Shown here: positions 23,001 through 37,400 of the stretch, one piece after another
Layout: each line of letters starts with the position of its first letter
Numbering within the stretch: position 1 is the first letter of the stretch
Assembly (NCBI GenBank): GCA_002104895.1
Contig: MCFG01000050.1
Location: 1 to 64,000, forward strand
Source: Anaeromyces robustus
Taxonomy: Eukaryota; Neocallimastigomycota; Neocallimastigomycetes; Neocallimastigales; Neocallimastigaceae
Direction of reading: 5' to 3'
Length of the DNA stretch: 64,000 nt
Notes under the pieces: generated by a model
Told to the model about the DNA's origin: nothing
The model's database searches: none
What the model saw: only the letters and a program-made list of their open reading frames with translations
Translations under genes and position numbers: made by a program

Positions 23001-24140
23001 ATGAAACTCATTAATATTTTATTAATTTCTTTATTTATTGTTTTTGCATTAGCAGAAACTACTGGTAAATATTATAAATTATTAAAATTTCATTTTAATT
23101 TTTTGAAAGATATTAACGAATTTTTTTTTTTTTTTTTAAAAAAAATAAATAAACATTTTTTTATTAATTATAAATAATTCATAGCCAAGACTCTTCCAAC
23201 TAAATCTTCTAAAACAGTTCCAAAAATTACTTCCACTAAAACAGTTCCAAAGACTTCTAGTAAAACTGTTCCAAAAATTACTTCCACTAAAACAGTTCCA
23301 AAAACTTCCAGTAAGACTGTTCCAAAAATAACTTCTACTAAAACCGTTCCAACTACTTCTTCTAAGACTGTTCCAAAAACTACTAAGACTGTCCCAAAAA
23401 CATCCACTAAAACCGTTCCAACTACTTCCTCTAAGACTGTTCCAAAAACTACTAAGACTGTCCCAAAAACATCCACTAAAACAGTTCCAAAAACTACTGC
23501 ATCTAAGACTGTTCCAACTACCTCATCAAAGACTGTACCAAAAACCACAAAGACTGTTCCAAAGACTTCAACTAAAACAGTTCCAAATACCACATCAAAG
23601 ACTGTTCCAAAGACTTCCACTAAAACAGTTCCAAATACTACATCAAAGACTGTTCCAAAGACTTCCACTAAGACAGTTCCAAATACCACATCAAAGACAG
23701 TTCCAAAGACTTCTACTAAGACAGTTCCAAATACCACATCTAAGACTGTTCCAAAGACTAATTCCAAGACTATTCCAACAACTGCATCTAAGACTGTACC
23801 AAAAATTACTTCTACTAAAACAGTTCCAAAAACAACAACTAAGACAGTTCCAAAAACTACTAAAACACTTCCAGCTACTACTAAGACAGTTCCAAAGACT
23901 ACCACAAAAACAACTGTTAGAACTACCACTGTTAGAACTACTACTACCACTAAAAACAGTAGTCCAACTAATAATGCTGATTACTATTACAGTTGTGGTG
24001 CCCAAGATTGGGATTGTAAAACTCAAAAGTCCAATGAATGTTATGGAAAACTTGGAGAATGTTGGTCTCAACCATGGGATCCTTCCCTTAATGATATCTG
24101 TGGAGCTATTGACAGAATGTGTGCAAAAATTTGGAATTAG
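23001..24140 (+). CDS. KTVP-repeat secreted protein C (339 aa), two exons
   Basis: Exon 1 is 23001-23064 and exon 2 is 23185-24140; the 120-bp phase-1 intron has a GTAAAT donor and CATAG acceptor. Exon 1 encodes a signal peptide (MKLINILLISLFIVFALAET), almost the same as that of gene A. The stalk is an array of (S/T)-K-T-V-P-K-(I/T)-(T/S) units, about 35 by eye, with a terminal TTTVRTTTVRTTTTT stretch. The last ~50 residues form the six-Cys domain with spacing C-x6-C-x7-C-x6-C-x12-C-x6-C, including QDWDC, ECWSQPWD and IWN. The joined length is exactly 340 codons, and the C-terminal domain is closest to that of gene A. The ATG follows a ten-base A-rich leader. Secreted or wall-bound by signal peptide and composition; function not known. 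The open frames on the opposite strand are repeat shadows. Confidence 0.87.
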
Positions 24141-24361
24141 ATATAAATATTAGGGTTAAATCAAAATATTCTTTTTTAATAAATGAAAAAAGGAATATTT
24201 GAAAAGGAAAAAAAAAAATTCCTTCTTTTTTTTTTTTTTTTATTTTTGATAAATAAAAAAAAAAAACAAAAAAATATCCTATGTTTTAAATACCAAATAA
24301 AAAATAAATATAAAATGTATACGCGGTTCAATTAACAAAAAATTAAATATATTATACATAA

Positions 24362-24399
<38 letters not shown>

Positions 24400-24835
24400 T
24401 CTTTTAAGAAATAAAAGAAAAAAAAAATTCAAATCAATTTTGTATATATTTAAAATAAATGTATACATATTTTTATATATAATTATATTTATAAAATATA
24501 ATTAAATAGATTAAAATAAAAAAAAATAAAAAAAAAAATAAAATAAAATTAAATAAAATAAAATAAAATAAAATATTAAAAAAATTAAAAAATAAAAATA
24601 TAAATAAAAAATTTTATTAAAAAAAAATTTATAAAAAATTTTCTTTTTTTCTTTTTTTTTTTTTTAATTAATGATAATCATAATATTTCTTTTTTATTGA
24701 AGTCATATATATATTTTTATCAATAATATGTTGTATTTAATTTATAAAAAATATTATTTTTATAATCAAATATATATTTTTTATATTTTTTAATTTTTTT
24801 TTTTAAAAAAAAAAGAATAAATCTTTATATATTTT
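24141..24835. other. AT-rich intergenic DNA
   Basis: 3' flank of KTVP gene C; A and T runs, an AT dinucleotide run near 24366-24391. Nothing else seen. Confidence 0.7.
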
Positions 24836-25598
24836 TCGTATGATCACTTCTCTGATCTAGATAGAAATTTTTTTTATTTTTTAGATAGTCTTTTTAATAG
24901 TTTAGTTAGGACCAGTGATAACCCTAGTGTGGATAATAGAATTAATAATATTGTTAAGAGTTATAAAAGTAGTAATAATATTAGGATTAATAGTATAAGT
25001 AATATAGATATATTAGATAATAGAAAAATAGTTAATAGGTATGGAATTTATATTTTTTTAATTGGTGGAAGAGAATATGATTTTAGTGATAGAATTAACA
25101 ATTATCCATACAAAAAGGAATGAGAATGTTTGTTTAAGTGTCAGACTGAATCTGGTACTTATTCAAAATCTCCATTCTTGTTGCGATCTGCGGCTCTATT
25201 GAATGATATCACGCCTGTTGTCTGTAAAAGACAACATATATTGTTCAATAAATTTAAAACCAACCTCTTCAGGAACGTCAATGCTGATAACACAGTAGGA
25301 CAGCCTAGTAGGGCAAATGCCGATCTTATTTCAGACCCTAGTGGAATAGGATAGATCAATTTTACTTTAATTCTATATTTAGAATTAAGGGCTTGTATGG
25401 ATTTATTGTTTTTAAATATTATTATACTATTTTTTTTTTCCCTCCAGTATTATTTATTATTATCTATAATATTTTACTGGTTTTTTTTTTTATTTTTTTA
25501 GTATCATTTTTTTTCATTATGTGTTTTTTTATGATTTATGTATTTTAATATTTAAATTCAATAAAAGTGATGTACAAATCGTGTGCCATAAAAAAAAA
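24836..25598 (+). mobile_element. 5'-truncated LINE 3' end, second copy
   Basis: Aligns base for base over most of its length with 3115-3860 of the first LINE copy, from TGATCACTTCTCTGAT to GTGTGCCATAAAA. It has small differences, including an AGGATTAATAGTATAAGT insertion near 24984 and a TGA in the frame near 25121. Only about the last 760 bp of the element is present, ending in a short A-tail (25590-25598). Two frames (24929-25123 and 25130-25354) correspond to the end of the ORF. Non-functional remnant. Confidence 0.85.
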
Positions 25599-25849
25599 TT
25601 TGTAATATGTATATATATAAACAATATTTTGTTCTTTTAAATGTTCAATTAGTTAATTCAGATTAAGCAAAAAAAAAAGAAAAAAATTATTTAAATTATA
25701 TTTTTTTTATATATAATACATTTTTATTTTTCATTATATAGTATATATAATATATAATACTACATAATACAATTTAATTTACATTATTTTATTTTATAAT
25801 ATTTATTTTTTATTTATTTATTTTTTTTATAAAAAAAAAAACAAAACAA
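25599..25849. other. AT-rich spacer between LINE remnants
   Basis: AT-rich sequence between the A-tail of one LINE remnant and the start of recognisable reverse transcriptase relics. Nothing coding seen. Confidence 0.6.
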
Positions 25850-27010
25850 ACAAACTGAATTTAATAAAAACAATAATGGTGATGTTTGTCAAGGTTGTTC
25901 TTTATTACCAATTCTATTCAATTATGAAGTTTTATGTAGTAATTCAGTCTGTTGTGACGATTTTTTTTTTGCTAATGATATTGTCTTTTTGTTCCTTCTA
26001 AAAGTAAACTTAGAGTCCTTTTAACTTATATACATGAATGGACTAAAACTAATGAAATGACTTTTAGTTAGTATCAAGAAATGCGTTACAATGGTTATTA
26101 AATCATCTAACTTTTTTTTTTCTCTCTCTTAATTATTCTGACCTAACATACTTTTAAGAACCAATGAAATGTTATAATTAAGGATAAAACCAAAGGATGA
26201 ATTTATAGTCAAATTAAGTTTTGAGTTGAGGTTAAAAATAATTAGTTTTAAGAGAAAGAGAATCATCAAAAGAAATATATGTAGAAAAATGTTTTTTTAG
26301 GAATTCTATGAATGCCAAAAAAAGAATGTTAAGTAAGAATAATTAGGAGAAAGAGAAAAAGAGTTAGATGGTTTAGTAAGTATTTTTTTTATATTATTGG
26401 TATTTTAATATTAATATTAATCACTTTTAGATTTTAATAAAAATAAAATCAAAAAAAAAAAAATTGTGCTATTACTCAAATATACTGTTTCAATAAGTGT
26501 GAAATTTTTTCTTTTATTATTAAAGAACTAATTACTGAAATTCCTAAAATATCTGATTATTATACATGGGCTAAAGAATCTTGTATTTTAAAGAAAAAAT
26601 TAAATGATTTTTCATTCAAAAAAAAAAAAAAAAAAAGGAAATTAAAGAAAAGTATTTAGAGAGAGATACACTTATGAAAAATCCAGCTAAAAAGAGCTAT
26701 TATTTTACATTGAATGTAAATATATAGTCCTTCAAAAGATATACATGAACTTACTCTAACTTATTTCCCAAGTTTGCATGTCAACTTCGGTTCTTTTGGA
26801 TTATGAGAATACAAAGAGGTTGTTTTCAATTTAATTATAATAAAATTTTACTTAAAAAAAAATAAATCAACTCTTGAAAAAAAAAAAAAACTTTTTTTCC
26901 TACTTGCTGCCTATCCTGTCGTGAAAAAATTTCAAAAATTTTTCTCATTAGATTTTCAACTCTAAGAGTTTTAAACAGAATACAAATCTAATTATTAAAT
27001 ATACTGTATG
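25850..27010 (+). pseudogene. LINE reverse transcriptase relic, heavily decayed
   Basis: The conceptual translation, broken by several stops and shifts, retains reverse transcriptase landmarks. A QGCSLLPILFN block lies at about 25890-25920 (family consensus QGCPLSP-LFN). FAND at about 25968-25980 stands for the catalytic F/YADD, with the first Asp changed to Asn. It is followed by SKLRVLLTYIHEWTKTNEMT and K-C-V-T-M-V. From about 26465 the sequence matches the first LINE copy's C-terminal segment: C-A-I-T-Q-x-x-CFNK, WAKES-ILK-KLNDFS, then a W-x-x-R block near 26800. It runs in the same orientation as the neighbouring LINE 3' end but is more diverged, so it is probably an older, independent insertion. 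It cannot be active. Confidence 0.7.
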
Positions 27011-27474
27011 CTGAAGACTTTATTCTTGAAATTTGCCTTAACTATTAATGATAAATCATTGAAAATTTCTATGGATTAGGACGTAGATTATCTCTGATTT
27101 GATGCTTAATGCTTTCCTTGACAGGCATTATGGATTTGAAAAGACTAAACATTAATGTAGAATGATGTATAACAGAGACAGTGACATGAATTACTTATCA
27201 AAGGTTCATTAGTGTCTCCTGTTCTGGGTACTGTGAATCTATCGTATTTTCTTAATGTTATCACTATTATTATTCTAATTGTCAATATATATATATATAT
27301 TTTTTTTTTTTTTACAGATTTTCCTTAATTGATATAATAATATTAAGAATTTGATGTTGAAAAGATAAGGCATAGAATTTTTTCCAATACCGACTGGAAT
27401 GATGTTTTTTTCGTTGAATAGGTGTGGTTAGAAATTTAACTTTTCTCCTTTTTGTTTATTTAATATTTTTTAGT

Positions 27475-27606
27475 TTGAATAAAAGTTTTATATCATTTTT
27501 ATTTATTATTGAATTTTAGATATAAATTATTATTATATTAACATCCAATATATATCATCCATTTTATCTAAAATTCAATAATAAAATGATATAAAACTTT
27601 TATTCA
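27475..27606. repeat. 131-bp imperfect inverted repeat
   Basis: TTGAATAAAAGTTTTATATC and the following ATTTTTAT-TTATTGAATTTTAGATA are mirrored by TATCTAAAATTCAATAATAA and ATGATATAAAACTTTTATTCAA. The two arms are about 45 nt with a loop of about 45 nt. It looks like a small foldback element; no target-site duplication was found. Confidence 0.75.
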
Positions 27607-27839
27607 ATCTTTTTCCTTTTTCTATATATTTATTTTTTCCCTTTCAATATTAAAATTCATGGACAAATACAAAAATAAATTCTTTTTATATAATTAAAAT
27701 ATATTACGATTTTTTATTTTAATCACAACTATTAAAAATGATTTGGTAATATTTTTAATATTATATATATATATATAATTAATATTTTAAAGCTTATTAA
27801 TTTTTATTTATTTATATTATATATATATAAAGAATAGTG

Positions 27840-27872
<33 letters not shown>

Positions 27873-27914
27873 ATTGTTTTTGACTATACACTAAATATAG
27901 TTTTTATAAAAATT

Positions 27915-27946
<32 letters not shown>

Positions 27947-28277
27947 GAATAGTGAAAAAAAAAAAAAAGCTAACCAATATAATATATGAATTATTATAAT
28001 ATTATTGCTATTGTTATATTGTTTTACAATGCTATTTATATATTAATATTATAATAAAAATTCTAATAATTATAATTATAATAATTATAATTTAAGCAAT
28101 AAAAAATTTTTTTTGACAAAAATTTATGTTATTTAATTTCTTTAAAAAAAAAATTAAAATATAAATATAACTTTATATATATAGAACAATAATATAATTA
28201 AAATATAGTTTAAAAGAATTATTTCAAATATTACTGCCTTTTATTTTTTATATATATTTATATTACTGCCTTTTATT

Positions 28278-28321
28278 TTATATAACGATAATATATATAT
28301 TATATATTATCGTTATATAAA
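28278..28321. repeat. AT-rich palindrome with TATAACGATAATA arms
   Basis: TTTATATAACGATAATATAT is mirrored by ATATTATCGTTATATAAA around an AT centre. Nearly perfect hairpin of about 20-bp arms, preceded by a duplicated TATTACTGCCTTTTATTTT. Confidence 0.8.
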
Positions 28322-29192
28322 TTTTCAATTGATTATTGATTTTTTGCATCATCTTATTTTAATGTAGAATAAATATAATTTGTTAAAATTTGAACTTTAT
28401 ATTAATATTCCTTTTTAAATAATTATTAATTATTATGATTATAATTATTTTTAGTTATGATAAAGTAAAAATAGAAGGTATTTTAGGGACTTTTTAATAC
28501 ATAACAAATAGAAATAAATATGATATATTTTTCTTTTTTTAATAAGTAAAAAAAAAAAAAATTACATTTATATTTGAATTGTTTTAAATTTTAATTATTA
28601 AAAATATATATATTGTCCTTAAAAAAATGTATATATTTTTTTAAGGAAAATGTAATTTATATTATATATTATTACTTTGTATTATAGAAAAGAGTGTTTA
28701 AGTTGATAAAATCGATGCTATCCATTTTCAATAAAAATAATTATAATTATTTATTTGTAAATGGATATTATAATAATATAGTTATTTTTGGTATAAATAT
28801 TATTACTTATTATTCTATTATTATAGATTATAAATAATTTATTCCTTTAATAATATATTATAAGTATTATTTAAAAATTTATAATACATTCATTAATTTT
28901 TTTTTATTATATAATTGCATAGGAAACATAAATTTATCGAGTTGTACTTTTTTTTTCTTTTTATTTGTTCGTTAAATGCACTAAAGTTCAATTATTTTAT
29001 TTATTATATATACACATATTATAAAATATTTGTTTTATTATTATTATTATATAAATATTATTTAGTAGATATAAAATAATGAAGTTAAAAAAAAAAATAA
29101 TTAGTTAATTAATAGTTTAATATCATTACTTTATCTTTTATTAACAATTTAAAAATAATTTTTTATTTATATTATTTTTTTCTGTATTTCTT

Positions 29193-29226
<34 letters not shown>

Positions 29227-30385
29227 TATATATATATTTACACTAAATGTTTATTATAATATTTATTATAATATGTATATATATAAATTTTTATTCTACG
29301 ACATTTGGACACAATAATCATTATAGTTTGTTTTTTCATTCCAAAGATATGTTAAGCTATGTCAAAACCAGATTTTTAATTATATGAATTACTTCAATAA
29401 TTCATACAATTATATCTTTTTTTTTTTTTTTTGATATATATCGTTTTATTGCCCATAATTTCTTAGTTTTATCAATAAAATATAAATATATATAATAGTA
29501 AAATAGAAATAAAATTAAAGTAATTATTATAAATTAATTTTTTAATATTATCATAATATTATATTTTATATATTATTTTTATACATTTTTTTTTTTTTTT
29601 TGCACATTATTATTATATAGGTTTATAATATTTTTATTATTTTATTTATAATAATTTTTTTTATTATATTATATTATTATATTATTTTTATTTTATACTA
29701 TACAAAATATTATATTTAAAAATATTATTATATATCCTATAAAATATATATATTTTATATTATTTTATATTATTTTTTTTTTTTTTGTTTTATTTTAATA
29801 AAACCTACAACTGAAATTTCCAATTTCTGTCCATTAGATTACAATATATTACAATATATTACAATATATTACAATATATAATATAATAATAAATAATTTA
29901 GTGGAACACAGAATATAGAAGATTCTTTTTTATTTTTCTACAATAATTTATTATTAATTAAAGTTTAAAAACATTTTTTTTAATAGGGTTTCAACCTAAT
30001 GTATTAAAAATTAATTCATTTATTTAATTACATTTTATTTATAACATTTTATATAATTATATAACATTTTATTTAATTACATTTTATATTAAAATACATT
30101 TCTAATTAATAAAAAGAAAAAAAAAAAAAAATGAAAATCAAATAATAATTATAAATATTTAATAATATTCTTTTTTTCTTTTTTTTATTTTTTTTTCTTT
30201 TTATAAAAAAAAGACTTTTCGTTATATGAATGACTGAAATGCATTTGTAATTTTTTTTTAATAATTTGTGAAATATATGAAACACAAAAAAAAATAAAAA
30301 CGAAACGAAAAAAAAATTTTTCTATTTATATTTATTTATTTATATTTATTTATTTATATTTATATTTATATTTATATTTATTTAT

Positions 30386-30429
<44 letters not shown>

Positions 30430-30685
30430 TTATTTATTTATATTTATTTATTTGTATTATAATAATCCCTATATCCATATTAGCATTAATTCGTATTTTT
30501 TTTTTTTTTTTTTCTAAAAATTTTAAGATTATTGGTTAAAAAAATAATTTAAAATAATTCTTCTATATATTTATATTTTTTTTAATTTATGAAAAGTTAA
30601 AAAAATAGAATTAATGATAGTAGGTAAGTTAATTCAGTTTCTGGAAAATTTGAGTTTACATGAAAGGAAACTTTTTATCTTAAAG

Positions 30686-30716
<31 letters not shown>

Positions 30717-31439
30717 ATTGATCCTTACATATAATTTTAGATTATATATAAAATATTTATTTATATATAAAATACAAATTTTATCTTTATTCTTAATAAA
30801 TTATATATAATTTTTAAATTATAATATTTATATTTATAATACTTTTTTTATATAATGTAAATTTTTATATTTATACTTCATTAACAACTTATAACCTATT
30901 AACATATGTTTATAGTTTTAATAAATATAAATAAATAGTATAAATTTTAAATTAAATACTATAAAAGATTCTAAATAAAGTTTTTTTTTTTTTTTTCTTT
31001 TTTAATATAATTAAAAACTTTTTTTAAAATATATTTTTATTTTTTAATTACATTATATATGAAAAATATATTGTACATTACAAAAATTATTTTAATATAG
31101 AGTATTCTAATATTCTATATATATTATTATTAGAGAGGTTAACGAAATTTTTTTTTTTTTTTTTTTTTGAGAAAGTATATAAACAATTTAAAATGTGCAA
31201 TATTTTAATTCTTCGAAAGAATTTTTTTTTCAATATTCGAAAAAAAAAAAGAACAAAAAAAAAAAAGAATTGAAAATAAAACAGAATAAAATAAAACAAA
31301 ATAAAATATAAATAAATATAAAAAATATAATAAATTTTAAAAATAATTAAACAGAACATAAAAAAAGTTTCATAATAATAATAATTATTAATATATTTGA
31401 AAAAATCAGTTCAAATATATAATAAAAAAATTAGAGAAA

Positions 31440-34400
31440 ATGTTTCCACAATTAAGAACATTACTTTGGCGTAATGCCGTATTGAAAAAGAGAGGATATG
31501 TAACTACAATATTAGAAATTCTTATTCCAACTATAATTATTTATATGATTGGTAAAATATTATTTTTATTATATATATATATATTTATATTATAAAAATA
31601 ATAAAAAATTGTTTAATAATAAATATAATAAATAAACTTTTTTTTTTTATATTAATCATAAAAATTTAATATTTATTAAAATAATAGCTAAAAGTTCAAG
31701 TATGATGAAAATAAGAAGTGATTATGATGGAGTTAATAATTCTCCTCCATATATCGTAAATAATTCAACAAGAATAACCAATATGGATATAAGAAATCAT
31801 TATTATATTACATTCTCTAATGACTTCGATACACAGAAAAAAAATCTTTTCATTGAAAATTTTAAGAAAAATAAATATTTCAGTTCATTTAAATATATTG
31901 AACCTAATATGAATTTTACAAAAAATGCAGAAGAAAATCCTTATTATACTTTAGATGGTGAATTACATCCATCTGAAAATCTTGATAATACTTTTGATGA
32001 TACTATAGTAGATGAAAAATATATTACAAATTTAACTGGTTTAGATGAAAAATATATTAAAAATTTAACTGGTAATAATACTACTAATATTAATACATCT
32101 AATAATAATAATAGTACTTCTTTAAATAATAAAAATAATAATACAACAAATAATAATAAAACTACAAATAATACAACAAACAATTCATCAATTAATAATA
32201 ATAATGTAACAATTGGTGGAGTACCTACTCAAACTACAGGTAATGTAACAATTGGTGGAGTACCTACTACATTAGATAATAATGCTAATAATGCTAATAA
32301 TGCTAATAATGCTAATACTATTAATAATAAACCTACTAATAGTAAATGTCTTCAAGAATATAAAATTTCAATTTTCAATAATGAAAAAGAATTATTTGAT
32401 GAATATAGAAAATATGAATTAAAAGAATATAATGGAGATTATGAAGATTATCCAATTGCTGATAAATATGCAATTTCATTTAAATCTCTCACGGAATATA
32501 CCTTATTTTCGAATTTTTGGATATATGAACAAGAACTTACTGATTTATTAGTTATTTCAACTGAAGATAGTCCTAGTATTTATCGAGAAGACATCTTAAA
32601 TCCTTCTATTTTGCAAATTTTAACTAGTAATGCTTTAATGAAAACATTAAATAATAATGCAAATAATATTATTCCTGAAATAGAATTCAAATATAAAGCA
32701 ATGGATAAAATAGGATATGAAAAAGTGATTAAAGAAGAAAATACATCTTTAGATAATATTCCTTTATTTATGTTATTTTATTTTGTTCCATGTGTATGTT
32801 GTTTACTTAGTAATTTAGTCATTGAAAAAGAATCAAAAATTAAAGAATCTTTAGTTATTATTGGAATGAAAAAATCAACTTTCTGGTTATCATGGGCTAT
32901 TACTTATGGTATTATAATTCTTATTGCTTCATCTATGGCAACTATTGCTATGAACTATATGAAAATATTCATGTCAATTCATTGGTCAGTTATTTTAATT
33001 TCAATTTTAATCTATGGTTTATCATGTATTTGTATATCATTTGTACTCTCTACTTTAATTGATAAATCAAAAACATCTAATACTGTTGGAGCTCTTATTG
33101 TTCTTACTTTCTTTGCTTCCTATTTCTTAAATATGTATTTACAAAATGGAACAGTAAAATGGATTTGTTGTTTTACTATACCACCTGTTTCTTTCCTTTC
33201 ATTACTTGAACATCTTATTAAATTGGAAAAACAAAAATTATCTGTTACTTTCTTAACTATGTTAGATAATTCCTTATTAAGAAATTATTTCCTAGCTATG
33301 GTATCATCTTTTATTATTTATTTCTTATTAGCTCTTTATTTAGATAATGTATTACCACAAGGTAGTAATTTACATAAGAAATGGTATTTCTTTATTACTG
33401 ATCCATTACGTTGTTGTATGTCTAAAAATAAAAATAGATCTAATGATTATTATAATAATAATAATAATAATAATCAAAATAATCCATTTATACAAAAAGA
33501 TCCAGAAGGTTTAAAAAAATCCGTTGAAGTTAATCATATTGGAAGAAATTTTAAAGTAAAGGAAGGAAATTTAGAAATTTTAAAAGATATTAATTTCAAT
33601 GCTTATTATGATGAAATATTTGCAATTTTAGGACATAATGGAGCAGGTAAAACTACATTACTTCGTATTATGACAGGTGTTTTATCCTCTACTCGTGGAG
33701 AAGTTTATTACGATAATATTCCAATTCGTGGTAATGAAACAGATGTTTGTAAACAATTTGGTTATTGTCCTCAATTTGATACATTTAGTAAAAATTTAAC
33801 CGTTGGAGAACATGTTAAATTATTTGCAGGTATTAAAGGAATTAAAGTAGATGTTGATGAAGTACTTAAAGATATTGATTTATTAAATAAAAAGAAAAAT
33901 TTCCCAAAACAACTTAGAAAAACAACTTAGTGGAGGTCAAAGAAGAAAACTTTGTATTACATTAGCTTTATTAGGATCACCAAATTATGTCTTTTTAGAT
34001 GAACCTACTACTGGACTTGATCCATATTCACGTAAAAACATTTGGGAACTTTTATCAAGAAAAAAGAAAGGATGTACTATGTTTGTTACTACTCATTATA
34101 TGGATGAAGCTGATCTTTTAGCCGATCGAAAAATGATTATTTCTAATGGTAATATTACTTGTCTTGGTACTAGTATTTTCTTAAAGAAAACATTTAATAT
34201 GAATTATAAATTAGATGTTACTTTAAATCGAGAAAATGATGTATACTATATTGATCCAATTATTGATTATTATTGTCCTGGTGCTTCTAATACTAAAGTA
34301 ATTACTACTAGTCAATATGATATTAATGACAAGAACAATAACAACAACAATAACAACAACAATATTAATTATAATAATAATGATTATAATAATAGAAATA

Positions 34401-37400
34401 GAAATAGAAGTAATAGACGTCCTAGTAATCCAAATAATACCTATATTGTAACCTATTTATTACCAATGGAACGTTCTAATTTCTTTAAGAATATATTTGA
34501 AGCTTTAAATAATTTAATTAATAAAAGAAATAATAGTATTAGTAATTTCTCAATTACAGCTCCTACTTTAGAAGAACTTTTTATTAAATTAGAAAGTAAT
34601 AAAATAGAAAATAATACTTCAGAATTAGGTCCAATGGATAGAGATCTTCAAAAAGTTAAAAATATGACTACAGTTGATATGAATTCTTATGATGATAGTG
34701 ATGCTAAACGTTTAATTAATAATTTAGATCCAATATTTGGAAAAACAAATATTAATAAATCATCTGCTTTAAGAAAAATTTATTCTCTTATCAAAATCCG
34801 TATTAAAATATTCATAAGAAATAAAACATTTGCTTTCATTTACACCTTATTCCCAATTTGTCTTATTATTGCATGTATTTATTTTGAAAATAAATATATT
34901 GATTCTCTTTATGGTCATGATACAATATATAAACCATTAGAAATTAAACCAACCATTTATAATAACTTAAAATGGTTTAAAGATCCTAATGTTTCTAATG
35001 GTGTTGCTTTAGATATCATTAATAAAATTAATATTGGAAATAATCCATATGAAACTGCTAATTATGAAAAAGAACTTACTCTTAAATCTAATCAACTTAA
35101 AGCGGATGAATCAAAATATATTGGTGGATTTTCAGGTATTACTAATAATAATCAAACATTAGAATTTACTATTTATCATGATATTTTATATAATTTTGGT
35201 ATTCCACTTGGTATAAATTCTATTTATAATAGTATTCTTGAACATTATAATACTAATACTAAATTTTCAGTCGCTTATAATCCATTTCCAAGTTATAATT
35301 ATGCCGATTATGATAAAAATGATAAAGAAAATATTATAAATATGACCCCTGAAAATGAAAGAATAAGTATGGAATCAATTTTATCTGTAGCTATGGCTAT
35401 AGCAATTTCTTTATCTATTTCTATCTATGGACCACTTACGGTAAAAGAAAGAGAAGATGGTATTACATGGCAACTTTATTTAAATGGTATTAGTCGTATG
35501 CATTATTGGATTGGCGTTTTAATTAGTGATACTATTTGTATTTTTGTTCCAACTTTATTAATAGCAATTGCAGGATATATGAATGGTATAAGTATTTTTG
35601 GTACTAATGTTATTGTTTATTCTATTATTGTTACTTTATTATGGATTTCAGGTAGTTTAATCCATCAATATATTATAAGTCACTTTTTCAAAAGATATGA
35701 TAAATGTTCAAATCTCTATATTATTTTAAATCCAATTCTTACACTTTTCACTGGTATTTATTGTTTAATAGTTGTAATTAATGAAAGGGAAAAAGAAGAA
35801 AACGAGAAAAATATGCAAAATATGCAAAATAAAGTAGATATAGAAGATGCAGAAACTAGGGAATATATGGAAGCTATGCGAAAAATGGAAGAAGAACAGA
35901 AAAGAAAACAGATGATTATGAAATATATATTTTATTTAATATTAGTATTATACGTCCCATCTACCATTGTATATTATTATTCTAAAATAACAGGATTTTT
36001 TGGAAAATATAAATCAAGTATTAGTCAAGAAGTATTTGATTCATTTGCAAAATCTAAAGTATATCAAGATATTGCAAATAATAATAAATTAGACAGAATA
36101 GGTAAAAGTAAAGCAGCAGCTAAAGAATTTTTCAAAATAAATTCACCTACTTTTAAAGACTTTTTAAAATCTAAAGAAGCAAAATATTGTACGATTATTA
36201 TATTATCTTTACTTTTAGCTTATATAATTGTTTTATATATAAAAATTAAAGCTCAAACTAGATCACTTAAATGTCGTAAAGAATATACACCAGAAGAAAA
36301 ACAAATAAAGGATAAAAAATTAATGACAGGACCATCTGATGTTTATAATGAATTTAAAAGAGTTCAACAAACCATTAATGAAAATCAATCAAATTATAGA
36401 AATAATAAAATTTCCATGATAGCTTATCGTCTTAATAAAGATTATAGTATGTCTGTATCTGAAATGAAGAAAAGAAGAAAGGAAAAAGAAAAAGAAAATA
36501 AAATTAATGATAAATATGAAAATAAAAAAGATAAAAATCATGATAAAAATAATAATAAAAAGAATAAGAAGGATCAAAAGGATCAAAAGGATAAAAAGGA
36601 TAAAAAGGATAAAAAGAATAATGTTAAAGAAAGTGCATTTACAAAAATGGATGATAGAATTACATTTGATAAAGCAAAGAAACGTTATACTAATCGTATT
36701 GTTGATGATGTAACATTTGGTGTTGATGCTGGTCAATGTCTTGGTCTTTTAGGACCAAATGGAGCAGGTAAAACCACATCTATTTATATGATGACAGGTC
36801 TTATTTCACGTAATCATGGTAAAGTTATTTATGGTAATAATGATTTAAATGATACAAGTTTATCGGATTTATCTTTAGGTTATTGTTCACAATATGATTC
36901 ACTTTGGAAATTATTAACGGTTAAAGAAACCATTCAATTTTATCTTAATGTATGTGGTTATCCACATAAAGATATTCCTAATTATACTAAAGCTTTAATT
37001 GAAGCTTGTGGTATTGAAAGTCATACTAATAAAAAAGTTAGTGAAATTAGTGGAGGTACTAAACGTAAACTTTCATTAATTATAGCTATTTGTTCATCAC
37101 CAAGTTATCTTATTCTTGATGAACCAAGTGCAGGTATGGATCCATTTACTCGTCGTTATATGTGGAAACTTATTTCACAATTGAAAAAAGTACGTGAAAC
37201 TTCAACTATTTTAACTACACATTCCACAGAAGAAGCTGAAGCACTTTGTGATCGTATTGCTATTTTAATTAAAGGTAATTTAGTATGTATTGATACACCA
37301 AATAGTATTAAAATGAATCAAAGTAATCGTTATGTATTAGAAGTATTTACTGATTATCCAGAAGAATTTGAAGAATATTATATTAATAGATGTAATTTAT

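Larger units (their letters stand above)
27011..31439. other. Gene-poor AT-rich region with several palindromes
   Basis: No gene supported. A slightly GC-richer stretch at 27060-27250 may be further LINE decay. Also present: inverted repeats at 27475-27606, 28278-28321 and 28616-28646, a TTACAATATA array at about 29839-29880, and an ATTT array at about 30325-30455. The last 300 bp share sequence with the region upstream of the second ABC gene (see 31120 and 39150). Confidence 0.65.

Noticed and set aside
23168-23950. A 260-residue minus-strand frame of VFGTVL repeats
   Set aside because: Antisense shadow of the KTVP gene C repeat stalk.
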